A stretch of DNA of 30,564 bases from Saccoglossus kowalevskii (GCF_000003605.2 NW_003129878.1:44179-74742); one strand, 5' to 3'. Positions 23,501 to 28,989 are shown, counted from the stretch's first letter. Notes: generated from the sequence alone by a model not told the origin. Numbers and translations are program-made.

Positions 23501-26500
23501 GCCATTGTTGTCTCGAGCTCTGATAACAAGAGTATAGCTCTGTGCTTCGGCCACGTCATCATAGTCAATACTAGTAGTAAGCCTTACAGATGGATTGAGG
23601 GTACCAGTCGTCACTGGTAATGTAAATTTACCTTCAGAATTACCTGCAAGGATAAGGGTAAACATATACGTGATAGAGGAAAACATATCTAATGTGTGAT
23701 TGCGAAGTGTTGAATATGTTATGTTGTATAATGTGTTGAACTTGTTCTGCACGATCGATTGGATCATAGAATATGGCACAGACTTCTCATCCGTTCAATA
23801 CTAATGCAATGGTATTCACACTCTACTCACCCGACAATATGTCGTAGACAATTTCGGAATTGGGTGAGTCTTCATCGATACAGTTAAGTGAGGTAGCATC
23901 CACGCCAGTATTAGCAGCGGTTTCCGTCAACGACACCGATATAACGTAAGGGTTGAAATACGGCGCAACGTCATTTACGTTGACAATCGTTATGACCACT
24001 GACGCCGTCACCGTGTTCGGATCGTTCAAATCTCCGTCCGTGGCTCTAACGGTTAATGTGTAAGACGACCTGGTTTCATAGTCCAGCGTGTTTCGGAGTT
24101 TGATAGAACCAGTTATTGGTTCGATGCTGAATTTCGGCTGGGACGCATCGTCACCGCTGATGATTTCATAGGTGACCGTGTCGAAAGGCCAATCGTTATC
24201 AGTAGCAACGACTGTAACCACCACATAACCTACGTTCTCATCCTCATCCACACTCGCCGAGTAAGATGCCTGTGAGAACTGTGGGGAATTATCGTTGATG
24301 TCCGTGATTTGCACAATTACAGTAGCAGTTCCTGCAACAAATATCACGCATACATTAGACCTAGTCAACGAAGGGGCCATGCACCCAAAAGGAAATTAAC
24401 CGGCAGACATCTATTCTGTTACTCCGATAATAACACGCCTAATGCACAAGAATAAAGTAACCTTACCCGTTAGACTTGAAGGATTGGATCCACCGTCAGC
24501 AGCTTCAAAAACTAGTTCATAGCGATGATTGTTACTGGCCAATGAACTGTCGTCATAGTTTAAATTCGACTTCACCTGTAGTACAAACAACATTTATAGA
24601 ATTACAGTGCCAATACTAGACAGTTGCATGTAATAGTTACTGAACCGTGTCCATGCACAATCTATAATTTTATATTCTGCTTTTGATTACTAGTGTGTAA
24701 TATACATGTGATACCAAACAAAACAGTACTCAAAATTACCCATATTACAATAACCAAATGCAATCAAATACATACGAATAAAGTCAAAAACAAACAGTAA
24801 AATAAAGTTGCAAGAATGTAAACATAAATTTATTAACTACTAAGGTATTAGATACGTCGTGTTGATTTTTTTGTTTCGATGAATATTTGCTGGAAACTAA
24901 ACTTTTTTTTCTTCAAATTATATAACCAGTAGTTCGACCTTGAATTCTTTGTCTATTCACTGACTAATACCACCCTACCGTAACAACTCCCGCGTTTGTG
25001 TATTGGAAGTAAACGTTGCTGCCTGACGTCATCGATATAGTGATGTCATTATTTGGACTTGAGCCGTCTTTGTCTGTGCATACCAGCGATGCAACTAAAT
25101 CGTTGACGTTACTATCTTCTGCCAATACAGCTCCTGTTAAAATATGGAAATTATTCATAAACATCATACATTGTCAATGAGAGTGAAATTTGTCTGATTC
25201 TTGTATGTCGCTACTTTATCTGAAGGTTTCCTTTATAAAGTGGAAAAGAAAAATAACATCAAAGCTTTGAGTTGAAAGGTTACAACCGGATCGTATTAAT
25301 TATCAATCTTGATGTCAGTCTATTGCAATACCCGTATACTGTAAGGATGTACTGTGATTATGCTTGCACGTCGATCTACAACGTTTTATTTTTATTTTTG
25401 GTTTGTTGCCTTATTTGTCTTTACGGCGTGTACCTATCTTCTTTGTCTTCCAAATAAATCGCCCGTACGTGCGTTCGTTCGAGATTGGTTTACACACAGT
25501 ACCTCAACAGAAGAGGAGGGACTGTGGTTTACATTATAAACTGAGATTGAAGTGTAGATGACACTTCGTCAGACACCATGCTTATTTATTTAAATCTAAT
25601 TTTAATTTCCAAGTTTTATATGTCGCAGATCTACCCGTCATGCCAGTCATGATCTGGTCGTATTGTAGATACAGTGTAGATACTCACACATAGACAGATG
25701 GGTTACATGTGGGTGTGTTGTCGTTGACATCTCGTAGATTGATTACCACTGTAACTGTCGACGAATGAGTTCTGTCATCGTCGTACGCCCTCACCGGTAT
25801 TGACCAGACATTGACCTGACTTGAGTCGTCATAATCCATTATGGAATTGGTTTTGATTGCCCCCGTCCCTGGAAGTAACATTGAACATAGCATGAATAAA
25901 CATAAAAAAGGGCATGATAGCTCGTGGATAGAATGGCTCTGTGATCGTCTCACTCACCAACACGTATAGAGATGTTTTAGGTTCCTCAATACAGGCTTTT
26001 TCGTGAGAACACGTTTTATCGCAGATGTTAGCATAGGCACAGTGTGGCATAGGGGGAACTACTTAAACTGCCGTATTTTTTACAAATATGTGCCCCCATG
26101 TTTTAGCTTTTATCGTGTTTTAAATTTTCCACATAGAGTTCTATTAAATAACTTCAAAATCTACATGCAGTAATATCACATTTATCTGAAAAAATTGGTT
26201 TGTACTTCCAATTTTTTTTCACATATGACCCTGTATAGCAATAAGCAACATATTCATAAAATATATGAAAATCGAAAGACTTTCGTGAAACTAATTGATC
26301 ATGGATACAGTGCTGCTTCCGAACTGAATGAAGAGAGACATTTAACGCTCAATCTGATTAATATAGGATCCTGGTTGCTATAATTATTATTTATTTTAAT
26401 TATTTTTTTGACGTTACAATTACTTTGCTGCAATAACATATTTATATAAATTTAATGGTAATTAATGGTAAGAATAATAAAACAAATATTAAAATACAAT

Positions 26501-28284
26501 TTAAAAAATTAAGCCAATCAGATTGGTTAACGCCATGCTCCAGATTTACTCACCCGCGTCAATAACAAAATCGTTTTCGCTATTCACAAACTCAAACAAG
26601 ACTGTATCTCCACTATCTGTGTCCGTGGCGTCTATATCCACTACAGTTGTGCCCACATTGCTTTCTTCGTCAACGTAGTACGTGGTACTGTAAGTTGAAC
26701 TGCAATATACGAACGACAGTTTGTTTTATTGAAAAATCTTTCTTTTGCAAACTGTGACATACATACGTACTCACAAATTGCTTCAATTAGTGTTTTCATG
26801 TTCTCATTAGTATTAATTGTTTTATTTCGTTTCGCTTATATTTTATGATAATAATAACGGACTTGTTTCATATATGCTTGACTAACTCGATTTACCTGAA
26901 CGTAGGGACATTGTCGTTGACATCTATGATATTGATTTGAATAGTATCGGAGTCACTAGCGGTACCAGTCCCGTCCGATACTTGTACTGTTAACGAGTAG
27001 GAGTTCGTACCAGACTCATAGTCGAAGCCTGGATTTGCAACTGTCGTTATAACACCTGTACTGCTCCCAATGACAAACTTTCCGCCTCCTCCAGAGATTG
27101 TGAAGCTAGGGGCGAACCCCGAGTCTTGGTCATTAGCACTGAGCTGGTATATAGACACTCCTCCTCCTGTGTTCTCGTTGATACCCAGTTGTAGGCCCCC
27201 TGCAGGGATGTTTACAAACCAGGGAGCTTCTGGCTCGTCGTTAACGGATATAGTGAGTGTAGTTTGTTGTGAATTTGAGCTGGCATCGACGACAGTAATA
27301 ATCAGCTCGTATGTAGCGCGTTCTTCGAAGTTTATACCAGGAGCAGAATTTGTTCGTATCTGGGAATTGAAAATAGAATATGCATTTTTATGACAAAAAC
27401 TATATAACACACTAGACTGGAGTGAGAATACAACAATAATGGCAAAAATTATGCCCATGATCGTATTATCGGTAATATAATATAAGTAGGAATATGGCAG
27501 CGTAGCCTACGAGTTATTATACGAGTTATATATATATATGTACATAGAGACGACCGATCCATGGTGACAATCCCAATAAATGTACAGCTCGACTTGCGAG
27601 CTGTGGTAATCAACAGACATTCAATTATTTTATAAACATAGAATTACCATTTATCCTGTCAAAAATATGGAGTAATAAATTTGAATTAATCATGTATATA
27701 AAATATAGATCATTATGTAGAGGTAATCAATTAGAATTTAAAAAACCCGTCATACATACGTCATATCTTATTGTACCACTACTCGTGAACGATAAAGCAA
27801 GATCGAACGGAGCATCTGTCGGATCTCTTCCGGTTATGCTCATAGTCATGGTGCTACCAGCTGTGTCTGTTGCACTGATCCGATGAATAGATGTCGATGC
27901 TGCTATATTTTCTGATATATAAACTACCCCCGTAGTAGACGCGTCAAATACTGGCGATCCATCTGCCAATAATGAGGAAAGAAAATATGGTTAATAGTAA
28001 GCGAAACGTTTGCTGAAGTATATATTTCAAGTAAAGTACAGTATTTTACAGTACAAATAAAAAAATATGATAAATAAATATTAGGTGGATTAATAGTGTG
28101 TTGTATAACCCCCTTTAAAATAAAAAGAGAAAACTTGATGGCTCACGAAATTTCTACTAAGCAGATCGGTTTTTTTTTCATTAGCAAGGCTTTATGAGAA
28201 TTTGTTAATGATATTACCTGTTATAGCAGTAGACAGAAGCATACACAACATGCACAACAAATGACCCATCCTGATTACCGCCAT
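3187..28284 (-). CDS. Giant Cdh23/Fat-like cadherin, about 33 EC repeats, single-pass membrane protein (whole gene)
   Basis: Calcium-dependent adhesion molecule of the plasma membrane. I see, in order, a signal peptide, about 33 EC repeats (x-E-x, DxD/DxE, LDRE/LDYE and DxNDN motifs recur roughly every 105 residues), a membrane-adjacent alpha/beta domain, a transmembrane helix and a basic tail. There are 32 visible exons with GT..AG introns; reading phases match at every junction except exon 5/6 and the unsequenced gap. Visible coding length is about 11.57 kb, close to 3,860 residues, longer than vertebrate cadherin-23 (27 EC repeats). The membrane-adjacent domain and lack of EGF/LamG modules argue for the Cdh23 type rather than Fat, Dachsous or Celsr, but this is inference; orthology needs a tree. 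Many linkers lack canonical calcium ligands. The gene is interrupted by an N gap (10846-11507), which should hold the EC20/EC21 boundary. Confidence 0.93.
3351..3872. other. Intron 31, nothing recognised
   Basis: 522 nt of AT-rich intron between the last two cadherin exons. No repeat, RNA gene or extra exon with EC or tail-like sequence seen. Confidence 0.7.
3873..4071 (-). CDS. Cadherin exon 31: basic cytoplasmic tail
   Basis: Phase 0 in, phase 1 out (CCAG|GTAACT). Rich in lysine, arginine and TPR/TPRR motifs (INTPREAEK, KTPRRHIRS), possible phosphorylation sites, ending in DVLFDGKAVDP, which runs into the WW-like motif of the last exon. Confidence 0.85.
4211..4230. repeat. (ATTG)5 microsatellite
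   Basis: Five perfect tetranucleotide copies, starting 12 nt inside the intron after cadherin exon 30. Probably neutral, but close to the donor. Confidence 0.9.
4242..4294 (-). CDS. Cadherin exon 30: cytoplasmic micro-exon
   Basis: 53 nt, phase 1 in, phase 0 out (CTG|GTACGT). Encodes DVSYIKNTKANANNPLLL. Supported by a good acceptor (CTTTTTCAG), a good donor and phase agreement on both sides; skipping it would shift the frame. Confidence 0.72.
4620..4726 (-). CDS. Cadherin exon 29: cytoplasmic tail
   Basis: Phase 2 in, phase 1 out (ACAG|GTAACA). Encodes KEHRLPANHPRYNEPQAWV and a lysine/proline-rich segment (KSKNQPPKKTG). No catenin-binding or Fat-type motif is visible. Confidence 0.85.
4727..5161. 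other. Intron 28, nothing recognised
   Basis: 435 nt between the transmembrane exon and the first tail exon. A plus-strand open frame at 4901-5113 has no recognisable features. Confidence 0.7.
5162..5307 (-). CDS. Cadherin exon 28: juxtamembrane segment and transmembrane helix
   Basis: Phase 0 in, phase 2 out (CAAAA|GTAAGT). A proline-rich juxtamembrane stretch (PTIPYPEDPTPWYTE) leads into a helix of about 26 residues (from WWGILTICLAALIIIILMC to IVC) and a basic stop-transfer KRQGQK. This fixes a single-pass type I topology with the C-terminus in the cytoplasm. Confidence 0.92.
5500..5583 (-). CDS. Cadherin exon 27: stalk between membrane-adjacent domain and helix
   Basis: Short exon, phase 0 on both sides, so skipping it would keep the frame. 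Encodes HLAGVVTSYSENQCDWPANG and about eight more residues. The donor is ambiguous: AAA|GTAATT at 5500 or ATA|GTAAAA at 5506, a difference of two residues. The single cysteine could pair with one of the two in exon 25. Confidence 0.65.
5757..5949 (-). CDS. Cadherin exon 26: membrane-adjacent domain
   Basis: Phase 2 in, phase 0 out (CAA|GTAAGT). Encodes a strand (DYTIISIYGMR), an acidic loop, a helix (LTREEILRVLSAEAQ) and a final strand (LLTTAFDIFEIEQ), continuing the alpha/beta fold begun in exon 25. Confidence 0.83.
6121..6349 (-). CDS. Cadherin exon 25: end of EC33, start of membrane-adjacent domain
   Basis: Phase 1 in, phase 2 out (CTGGT|GTAAGT). It completes EC33 (GEPSLTSD, IRVDTFD) and then leaves EC grammar: a strand (SVDIQF), an amphipathic helix (STFESLKAEF) and another strand (GFIGVWDTR). 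This order fits the ferredoxin-like membrane-adjacent domain known below the last EC of Cdh23 and Pcdh15. A different frame of the 3' part also gives a protein-like peptide, but its phase does not fit the next exon. Confidence 0.78.
6654..8323 (-). CDS. Cadherin exon 24: second half of EC28 to most of EC33
   Basis: Largest exon, 1,670 nt, phase 2 in, phase 1 out (TCGG|GTAAGA). All five linkers are of the canonical class: DLNDNDPMF, DENDNAPVF, DVNDNFAQF, DVNDNNPVY, DLNDNKPIF. The alternation therefore ends before the membrane-proximal segment, which should be a stiff calcium-bound rod. EC33 departs at its start (RIPNDYGK instead of x-E-x). Confidence 0.94.
8453..9507 (-). CDS. Cadherin exon 23: EC25 to first half of EC28
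   Basis: Phase 0 in, phase 2 out (TTCAG|GTGAGT). The first 86 codons lack an ATG but join in frame to exon 22 through VFAADGDIG. Linkers: DNNDNPPVF (canonical), SENEYTPKF (degenerate), DVNDNYPLF (canonical). Repeats carry LDRETTDT, LDHEVLDL and LDRERNDT. Confidence 0.92.
9640..10845 (-). CDS. Cadherin exon 22 (partial at gap): EC21 second half to EC25 start
   Basis: Open from the gap edge to the donor CAG|GTATAT, phase 0 out. Linkers in order: DYNDNEPYI (canonical), QVNEFTPVW (degenerate), DANDNYPIF (canonical), PVNEYTPYF (degenerate). LDRE/LDIE motifs and DxD sites appear in each repeat. EC24 keeps only the strand-B cysteine (LACSDND). Its 5' end lies in the N run. Confidence 0.93.
10846..11507. 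other. Assembly gap of 662 N inside the cadherin gene
   Basis: An unsequenced run directly beside a TAAA microsatellite, which probably broke the assembly. Flanking coding sequence stops in the middle of EC20 (DLVVQ) and resumes in frame in the middle of a repeat (SLNRELYP). The gap must therefore hold at least the end of EC20, one linker and the first half of EC21, over at least one acceptor. From the alternation, I predict that the missing linker is of the degenerate NExTP class. Confidence 0.98.
11508..11583. repeat. (TAAA)n microsatellite, about 19 copies
   Basis: A perfect tetranucleotide tract directly next to the N run, inside the intron downstream of cadherin exon 21. The true tract may be longer than shown, since the assembly stops in it. 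Confidence 0.97.
11610..11773 (-). CDS. Cadherin exon 21: middle of EC20
   Basis: Phase 2 in, phase 1 out (CAAG|GTAGAA). Encodes DEDDGVNE (the DxD region), NRFSISPSG, FDYEDTKE and DLVVQ. It is the last exon before the TAAA microsatellite and N gap, so its partner exon cannot be verified. Confidence 0.84.
12145..12376 (-). CDS. Cadherin exon 20: second half of EC19, start of EC20
   Basis: Phase 1 in, phase 2 out (CTC|GTAAGT). Encodes VDRESTDYY, GIDEGTIP, the canonical linker DVNDNVPFC, then LYENVGSS and IVLCS. The PFC/VLC cysteine pair is present in EC20. Confidence 0.88.
12440..12625. repeat. Possible small non-autonomous element in cadherin intron 19
   Basis: An intronic patch with a hairpin (TCTCGC, 7-nt loop, GCGAGA at 12449-12467) and several TTCGCTAA-like words in both halves. 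It differs in style from its surroundings. No terminal inverted repeats or target duplication could be fixed, so this is only a suspicion. Confidence 0.3.
12784..12933 (-). CDS. Cadherin exon 19: first half of EC19
   Basis: Phase 1 in, phase 1 out (TCTG|GTAAGA). Encodes RIDEDAAL, ATDSDDSD and FYIDSTSG. The acceptor is GCAG after a pyrimidine tract. The preceding intron is fortuitously open in this frame, but it does not look like EC sequence. Confidence 0.87.
12934..13364. other. Intron 18, open in frame with exon 19 by chance
   Basis: 431 nt. The minus-strand frame of exon 19 remains open through most of it, but the translation lacks cadherin motifs, and its hydrophobic end (LFALFILFVI) is the translated polypyrimidine tract before the acceptor. 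Confidence 0.65.
13365..14404 (-). CDS. Cadherin exon 18: EC15 end, EC16-EC18, EC19 start
   Basis: Phase 2 in, phase 1 out (AACT|GTAAGA), 1,040 nt. Linkers in order: DENDNDPTC (canonical), PYNEAAPTF (degenerate), DENDNTPVY (canonical), PYNEHTPSF (degenerate). EC16 has the PTC/LLC cysteine pair. EC17 instead has cysteines in strand B (DIDCTDSD) and strand F (IVQCKDT), so a different disulfide is possible there. EC18 lacks the pair. Confidence 0.93.
14405..15116. other. Intron 17 of the cadherin, with possible decayed coding fragment
   Basis: 712 nt between exons 17 and 18. On the minus strand at 14595-14503 a short frame reads VGTVRFLWKEANDMGVVVFG before a stop, reminiscent of the A..A..MGV.VFxVG strand-helix pattern of von Willebrand A domains. 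Its splice phases do not fit the cadherin. A duplicated word ATTGGTTTATC lies near 14736-14757. Confidence 0.35.
15117..15282 (-). CDS. Cadherin exon 17: middle of EC15
   Basis: Phase 1 in, phase 2 out (CCAG|GTATGT). Encodes NIDGQISYS, FRIETNTG, LLDYEETI and TATDLSNT. It joins exon 16 in the middle of the DxD region (QDD|NIDG). Confidence 0.86.
15361..16296 (-). CDS. Cadherin exon 16: EC12 end, EC13, EC14, EC15 start
   Basis: Phase 1 to phase 1, 936 nt. It shows the alternation within one exon: PVNEFTPVF (degenerate), DVNDNDPLC (canonical), PVNDATPVF (degenerate). EC13 has IDEDRSVG, DASDDDLD and LDRETVNS; EC14 has IPENTASG, ITCSDLDD and IDYESLED. The EC14 cysteine pair is PLC/ITC. Confidence 0.93.
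16297..16672. other. Intron 15, nothing coding
   Basis: 376 nt. The only notable word is a CCCATAATGCA motif on the minus strand (16512-16522), similar to one in intron 11. Confidence 0.6.
16673..17010 (-). CDS. Cadherin exon 15: second half of EC11, first half of EC12
   Basis: Phase 2 in, phase 1 out (TCTG|GTATGT). Encodes QIDPSSGAI, LDRETHSS, VQDGGSP and the linker DINDKYPEC (last asparagine replaced by lysine), then IAEDEGTD and ITCTDTDD. The cysteine pair PEC/ITC is present. Confidence 0.88.
17253..17490 (-). CDS. Cadherin exon 14: end of EC10, first half of EC11
   Basis: Phase 1 in, phase 2 out (AC|GTGAGT). Encodes FARDNSADAN, the degenerate linker AVNEYTPDF, then ISEEFSVG and AVDNDRNDHIHGI, the exon 11-like motif. 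Confidence 0.85.
17622..17763 (-). CDS. Cadherin exon 13: middle of EC10
   Basis: The first exon after the satellite intron. Phase 0 in, phase 1 out (CAG|GTATGT). Encodes ITCTDDDSS, SSKFVISGTG and VDFDSG. Its cysteine pairs by pattern with PAC at the end of exon 12. Confidence 0.85.
18430..21550. repeat. 40-bp satellite array (about 78 copies) in cadherin intron 12
   Basis: Tandem 40-bp units with the core AGATGTCGTAAATATCACAT fill most of the intron between exons 12 and 13. Two unit types alternate: type A has GATATCTCACATTATAGAG and type B has GATATCATGCATTATAGAA, giving an 80-bp higher-order unit over much of 18430-20110. From about 20110 the units diverge; at 20621, 20700 and 20779 a distinct 79-bp repeat appears three times (GGAGGTATGTTACGTTATAG), and from 20870 to 21550 only traces remain. 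Recurrent GATATC and ATGCAT palindromes mark the units. Open frames in this stretch are repeat artefacts. Confidence 0.97.
21617..21816 (-). CDS. Cadherin exon 12: second half of EC9, start of EC10
   Basis: Phase 1 in, phase 0 out (GAA|GTAAGT). Encodes LDYETTTR, VAEDYGG, the canonical linker DVNDNYPAC and GSIDETFST. It borders the 3.85-kb satellite-filled intron on its downstream side. Confidence 0.87.
22046..22310 (-). CDS. Cadherin exon 11: end of EC8, first half of EC9
   Basis: Phase 0 in, phase 1 out (ACAG|GTAAGC). Encodes VRDNDP, the degenerate linker PINEYSPSF, then YVDEDATNG, SASDDDLSDHIHGI and GIDSSTG. The DHIHGI string recurs in exon 14 (EC11), pointing to a shared duplication. Confidence 0.87.
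22408..22938 (-). CDS. Cadherin exon 10: EC7 and most of EC8
   Basis: Phase 0 to phase 0, 531 nt. EC7: IPEQLSVG, HADDGDRG, IDYDTM, RAVDGG. The linker DVNDIVPSC lacks the last asparagine of DxNDN. EC8: VYEDTVS, LDCEDAD and LDYESGT, with a cysteine pair (PSC and LDC) predicted to form a disulfide within EC8. Confidence 0.9.
23020..23067. repeat. Perfect 24-bp palindrome flanked by 9-bp direct repeats
   Basis: GAAGGTACTAAC joined to its exact reverse complement at 23033-23056 with no spacer, bracketed by TGGTTAAAG at 23020-23028 and 23059-23067. It lies in the intron between cadherin exons 9 and 10. The layout resembles a small fold-back insertion with target duplication, but no transposon can be named. 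Confidence 0.75.
23405..23643 (-). CDS. Cadherin exon 9: second half of EC6
   Basis: Phase 1 in, phase 0 out (GTCAGT|GTAAGT). Encodes GNSEGKF, IDYDDVAE, RARDNNG and the degenerate linker GINEDTPTF, the first clear member of the non-canonical linker class. Confidence 0.88.
23831..24331 (-). CDS. Cadherin exon 8: end of EC4, EC5, first half of EC6
   Basis: Phase 1 to phase 1. Canonical linker DINDNSPQF opens EC5 (VDEDENVG, ATDND, LDYETRSS, RATDGD). EC5 closes with NVNDVAPYF, a partly degenerate linker. EC6 follows with LTETAANTG and LNCIDED, which has only the second cysteine of the pair seen in later even-numbered repeats. Confidence 0.9.
24467..24575 (-). CDS. Cadherin exon 7: strands E-F of EC4
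   Basis: Small exon, phase 0 in, phase 1 out (ACGG|GTAAGG). Encodes VKSNLNYDDSS, where LNYDD stands for the usual LDYE, and LVFEAADGGSNPS, the strand-F DxG turn. Confidence 0.84.
24576..24978. other. Intron 6, nothing recognised
   Basis: 403 nt of AT-rich intron with an A/T homopolymer near 24904. No further exon seen. Confidence 0.65.
24979..25133 (-). CDS. Cadherin exon 6: first half of EC4
   Basis: Acceptor TTTTAACAG then AVLAEDSN, VCTDKDGS (DxD plus the second cysteine of the EC4 pair) and NAGVVT, ending in phase 0 at ACG|GTAGGG. The EC grammar is clear and the downstream phase fits exon 7. Upstream, the phase disagrees by one base with exon 5. Confidence 0.82.
25134..25687. other. Intron 5, searched for a missing micro-exon
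   Basis: 554 nt between the two exons whose phases disagree by one base. I saw no obvious micro-exon with cadherin-like sequence. Plus-strand frames at 25272-25561 overlap each other and show no known domain. Confidence 0.5.
25688..25868 (-). CDS. Cadherin exon 5: second half of EC3, linker to EC4
   Basis: Phase 1 in. Encodes MDYDDSS, strands F/G (VRAYDDD) and the canonical linker DVNDNTPTC. The cysteine after the linker begins the EC4 disulfide signature. It ends TAT GT|GTGAGT (phase 2), a strong donor, but the next exon requires phase 1; see the frameshift finding. Confidence 0.82.
25869..26553. other. Intron 4, nothing recognised
   Basis: 685 nt, strongly AT-rich at 26380-26520. A plus-strand frame at 26195-26383 has no recognisable features. 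Confidence 0.65.
26554..26699 (-). CDS. Cadherin exon 4: first half of EC3
   Basis: Too short for an ATG-to-stop search, but phase 2 in and phase 1 out fit both neighbours. Encodes YYVDEESNVG (x-E-x) and DATDTDSGD (DxD), then FVIDAG, after which the exon ends at a GTGAGT donor. Confidence 0.85.
26896..27359 (-). CDS. Cadherin exon 3: end of EC1 and all of EC2
   Basis: Starts in phase 0 and ends in phase 2 (TTCAG|GTAAAT). EC1 closes with the degenerate linker NDEPEAPWF. EC2 has LGINENTGGG, SANDQDSG and FDYESG and closes with canonical DVNDNVPTF. Glycine-rich ISGGGGK sits where other repeats have xSGNxxG. Confidence 0.88.
27360..27759. other. Intron 2, nothing recognised
   Basis: 400 nt with a short TA run near 27528. 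Exon 2 joins exon 3 directly in phase 0, leaving no need for another exon. Confidence 0.65.
27760..27962 (-). CDS. Cadherin exon 2: first part of EC1
   Basis: Phase 1 start after GGCAG, phase 0 end at GAC|GTATGT. Encodes SPVFD, the strand-A x-E-x site (YISENIA) and ISATDTAG. EC1 is divergent: the usual DxD reads TDTAG, so this N-terminal repeat may bind calcium poorly. No tryptophan near the start, so it is not a classical strand-swap EC1. Confidence 0.82.
28218..28284 (-). CDS. Cadherin exon 1: signal peptide
   Basis: ATG at 28284 opens MAVIRM, then a hydrophobic core GHLLCMLCMLLSTAIT, a typical signal peptide of about 22 residues. The exon ends in phase 1 at a CAG|GTAAT donor, and the next exon resumes in the right phase with the start of EC1. 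A second in-frame ATG six codons in (MGHLL) is an alternative start; either leaves the hydrophobic core intact. Confidence 0.85.
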
Positions 28285-28540
28285 TTTCTCATCGTCAATA
28301 ATCCCAGCATAAGATGAACAGTTGTTGCACAACAAGTACTTACTGCTCTGGTATCCGTCAACTCCGTCTTGACAAGCGCGACTTGATTAGTCACAACAGT
28401 GTTGTCACGGTACGTACCGATGTGTAACATTAACGGGATCTAATTACATGTGAAGTATAGAGTTGAATAACAAGTTGTACTTGGTGATACTTTAGTATAT
28501 AGCAACCTCAAGTTGTCTGTCTTTATTTTCGTCAATATAC
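28285..28540. promoter_or_regulatory. Cadherin 5' UTR/promoter region, possibly bidirectional
   Basis: Lies between the cadherin start codon and the divergent plus-strand frame. It contains a perfect 12-bp palindrome CGGTACGTACCG (28408-28419) and the inverted repeat TTGTTG-CA-CAACAA near 28320-28335. No TATA box is obvious. Transcription start sites cannot be placed. Confidence 0.35.
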
Positions 28541-28960
28541 ATGAATTACAACGTTTTTATTGAGCGTGCATTGAACAATATACAATATCAATGTATAATA
28601 TTTGTATGTAACATATTTATTTTTCCTTATTGTGCGGCGTATTTTTCTACTCAAAACTGTGCCAATTATGTCTTGGAAATCAACTGTGACATCATTCAAC
28701 TTGTTAGCCTGTTTACAATTCTCTGTGCAATATCCGTCCGCGCGTTTGCTGTTGTCATGGGATACAGAGGGTGTAAGTGTTTGGGAAAATGCAGGCCCGG
28801 AGAAAATGTCGCTGACACAATATCCACAGAACTATTGAGGACAGCTCCCTCAGCGATGGTTAATGTCGATTACAAAGTAAAGTCAGGGCGCCATCTTGAG
28901 GCAGACATCAACGAAAACAATAGTTCAACACAAGTTGGCGATGTTACGGACGTTCGTTAA
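28541..28960 (+). CDS. Candidate small membrane protein (possibly 3' exon of a larger gene)
   Basis: A 139-codon open frame. It has two hydrophobic segments, at about residues 18-36 (CIIFVCNIFIFPYCAAYF) and 50-70 (IIQLVSLFTILCAISVRAFAV), then a cysteine/basic patch (YRGCKCLGKC) and a hydrophilic acidic tail ending DVTDVR. The second half reads like a last transmembrane helix plus cytoplasmic tail, loosely similar to four-pass MS4A/tetraspanin-like proteins, but I do not recognise the family. An AATAAA lies 23 nt after the stop. The first half is AT-rich and could be intron or UTR, so the true start may differ. It is divergent to the cadherin gene, with start codons 256 nt apart. Confidence 0.35.
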   Translation: MNYNVFIERALNNIQYQCIIFVCNIFIFPYCAAYFSTQNCANYVLEINCDIIQLVSLFTILCAISVRAFAVVMGYRGCKCLGKCRPGENVADTISTELLRTAPSAMVNVDYKVKSGRHLEADINENNSSTQVGDVTDVR

Positions 28961-28982
28961 ATCGTGTTCTAATGGACGATAG

Positions 28983-28988
28983 AATAAA
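28983..28988 (+). promoter_or_regulatory. Candidate poly(A) signal for the plus-strand gene
   Basis: A canonical AATAAA 23 nt after the stop of the 139-codon frame, implying a very short 3' UTR. It supports that frame as a real 3' exon but is weak alone in AT-rich DNA. Confidence 0.4.
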
Positions 28989-28989
28989 C

